A stretch of 64,000 nucleotides of DNA from Mycolicibacterium porcinum (lineage in GTDB: Bacteria; Actinomycetota; Actinomycetes; Mycobacteriales; Mycobacteriaceae): the NCBI GenBank assembly GCA_002086835.1, contig MVIG01000001.1, positions 310,001-374,000 on the forward strand. Direction: 5' to 3'. How positions within the stretch are numbered: the first letter of the stretch is position 1; the number at the start of each line of letters is the position of its first letter. Under the pieces are notes generated by a model. The model made no database searches. It had not been told where the DNA came from and saw only the letters and a program-made list of their open reading frames with translations. Below, piece by piece: positions 63,607 to 64,000 of the stretch. The position numbers were made by a program, and so were the translations under genes.

Positions 63607-64000
63607 ATGCGAGCAACCGTGATGTATGGGGCCGGCGACGTACGCGTCGAGAACGTGCCTGACCCGATCTTGAAGGAGCCGACCGACGCCATCGTGCGGG
63701 TCACCCGCGCCTGCATCTGCGGAAGCGACCTGTGGCCGTACCAGTCGATGCCGCACAAGGACGGTGGTCGCAGGATGGGCCACGAGTTCATCGGCATCGT
63801 CGAGGACGTCGGCTCCGACGTCTCGGGCCTGCGGCGTGGCGACCTGGTGGTGGCCCCCTTCGTCTGGGCCGACAACACGTGTGACTTCTGCCGGGAGGGA
63901 TTGCAGACGTCGTGCCGCCACGGCGGCGGGTGGGGTGCGCCCGGAGTCGATGCCGGCCAGGGTGAGGCCGTGCGCGTGCCCCAGGCGCAGGGCACGTTGG
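63607..64000 (+). CDS. zinc-dependent alcohol dehydrogenase, N-terminal part
   Basis: The first 131 residues of a medium-chain dehydrogenase that runs off the right edge. ACICGSDLWPYQ gives the catalytic cysteine, MGHEFIGIVEDVG the His-Glu zinc ligands, and NTCDFCREGLQTSC the structural-zinc cysteines. It starts at ATG 63607 with a GAAGGAACTG stretch upstream. Unlike the dehydrogenase at 34419-35498 it is not near transport or regulator genes in the visible part. Cofactor domain and substrate are outside the window. Confidence 0.88.
   Translation, partial: MRATVMYGAGDVRVENVPDPILKEPTDAIVRVTRACICGSDLWPYQSMPHKDGGRRMGHEFIGIVEDVGSDVSGLRRGDLVVAPFVWADNTCDFCREGLQTSCRHGGGWGAPGVDAGQGEAVRVPQAQGTL

Overview
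The window looks like a chromosomal segment of a fast-growing, saprophytic mycobacterium (Mycolicibacterium type, close to M. smegmatis). The reasons are high GC, many GTG starts, many 1-4 base stop/start overlaps, a groES-groEL1 pair whose GroEL ends in a histidine-rich tail, the mycobacterial alr-tsaE-tsaB-rimI-tsaD block, a 13E12-type HNH gene with a mycobacterial SOS box, and a fused B12 diol-dehydratase subunit. No tRNA, rRNA, CRISPR array or insertion sequence was seen. Both edges cut a gene: an S9 peptidase on the left and a zinc alcohol dehydrogenase on the right.

Layout. 1-5803: truncated S9 peptidase, a TetR regulator with a clear palindromic operator, and a tight five-gene operon (DUF4242 protein, SfnB/DszC-like flavoprotein, nitrate/sulfonate-type ABC transporter). 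5846-14568: an eight-gene minus-strand operon made of an APC permease, a cytochrome P450, a glutamine-synthetase-like ligase, a signal-less solute-binding protein, two gamma-glutamyl hydrolase-like amidotransferases, a VanB-type reductase and a succinate-semialdehyde-type dehydrogenase. It diverges from a FadR/GntR regulator. 15540-24830: a soluble Cache-domain protein, a 115-kDa-class NAD-glutamate dehydrogenase, and a gabT / glutaryl-CoA dehydrogenase / aldehyde dehydrogenase / CoA-transferase operon that reads as 5-aminovalerate (or GABA) to glutarate to glutaryl-CoA to crotonyl-CoA. Together these suggest an amine and omega-amino-acid catabolic island.

24848-37857: LysR/SDR pair, an odd alpha/beta hydrolase, glmS with two followers, a polyol PTS (DeoR, EII, zinc dehydrogenase), and a PNPOx/VanB-reductase/TetR unit with twin operators. 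37743-48551: EamA exporter and MocR regulator in divergence, then the conserved nnr-gad-alr-hydrolase-tsaE-tsaB-rimI-tsaD-NTF2 run. 48552-55678: PucR regulator, APC permease, and a coenzyme-B12 diol dehydratase (fused large+medium subunit, small subunit, reactivase) with no microcompartment genes. 55613-59217: 13E12/HNH gene under a LexA box, CIRCE-controlled groES-groEL1, an intercistronic hairpin, a site resembling the Bxb1 attB inside groEL1, and a terminator. 59353-64000: small stand-alone genes (SRPBCC, DUF6891, a bicovalent-FAD oxidase, an orphan, DUF4239) and the truncated dehydrogenase.

The most interesting candidate system is the 5846-14568 operon. It combines glutamylation, oxygenation and deglutamylation genes, which resembles the logic of aniline-type degradation but with a P450 as the oxygenase. 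It sits beside a complete-looking C5 omega-amino-acid pathway.
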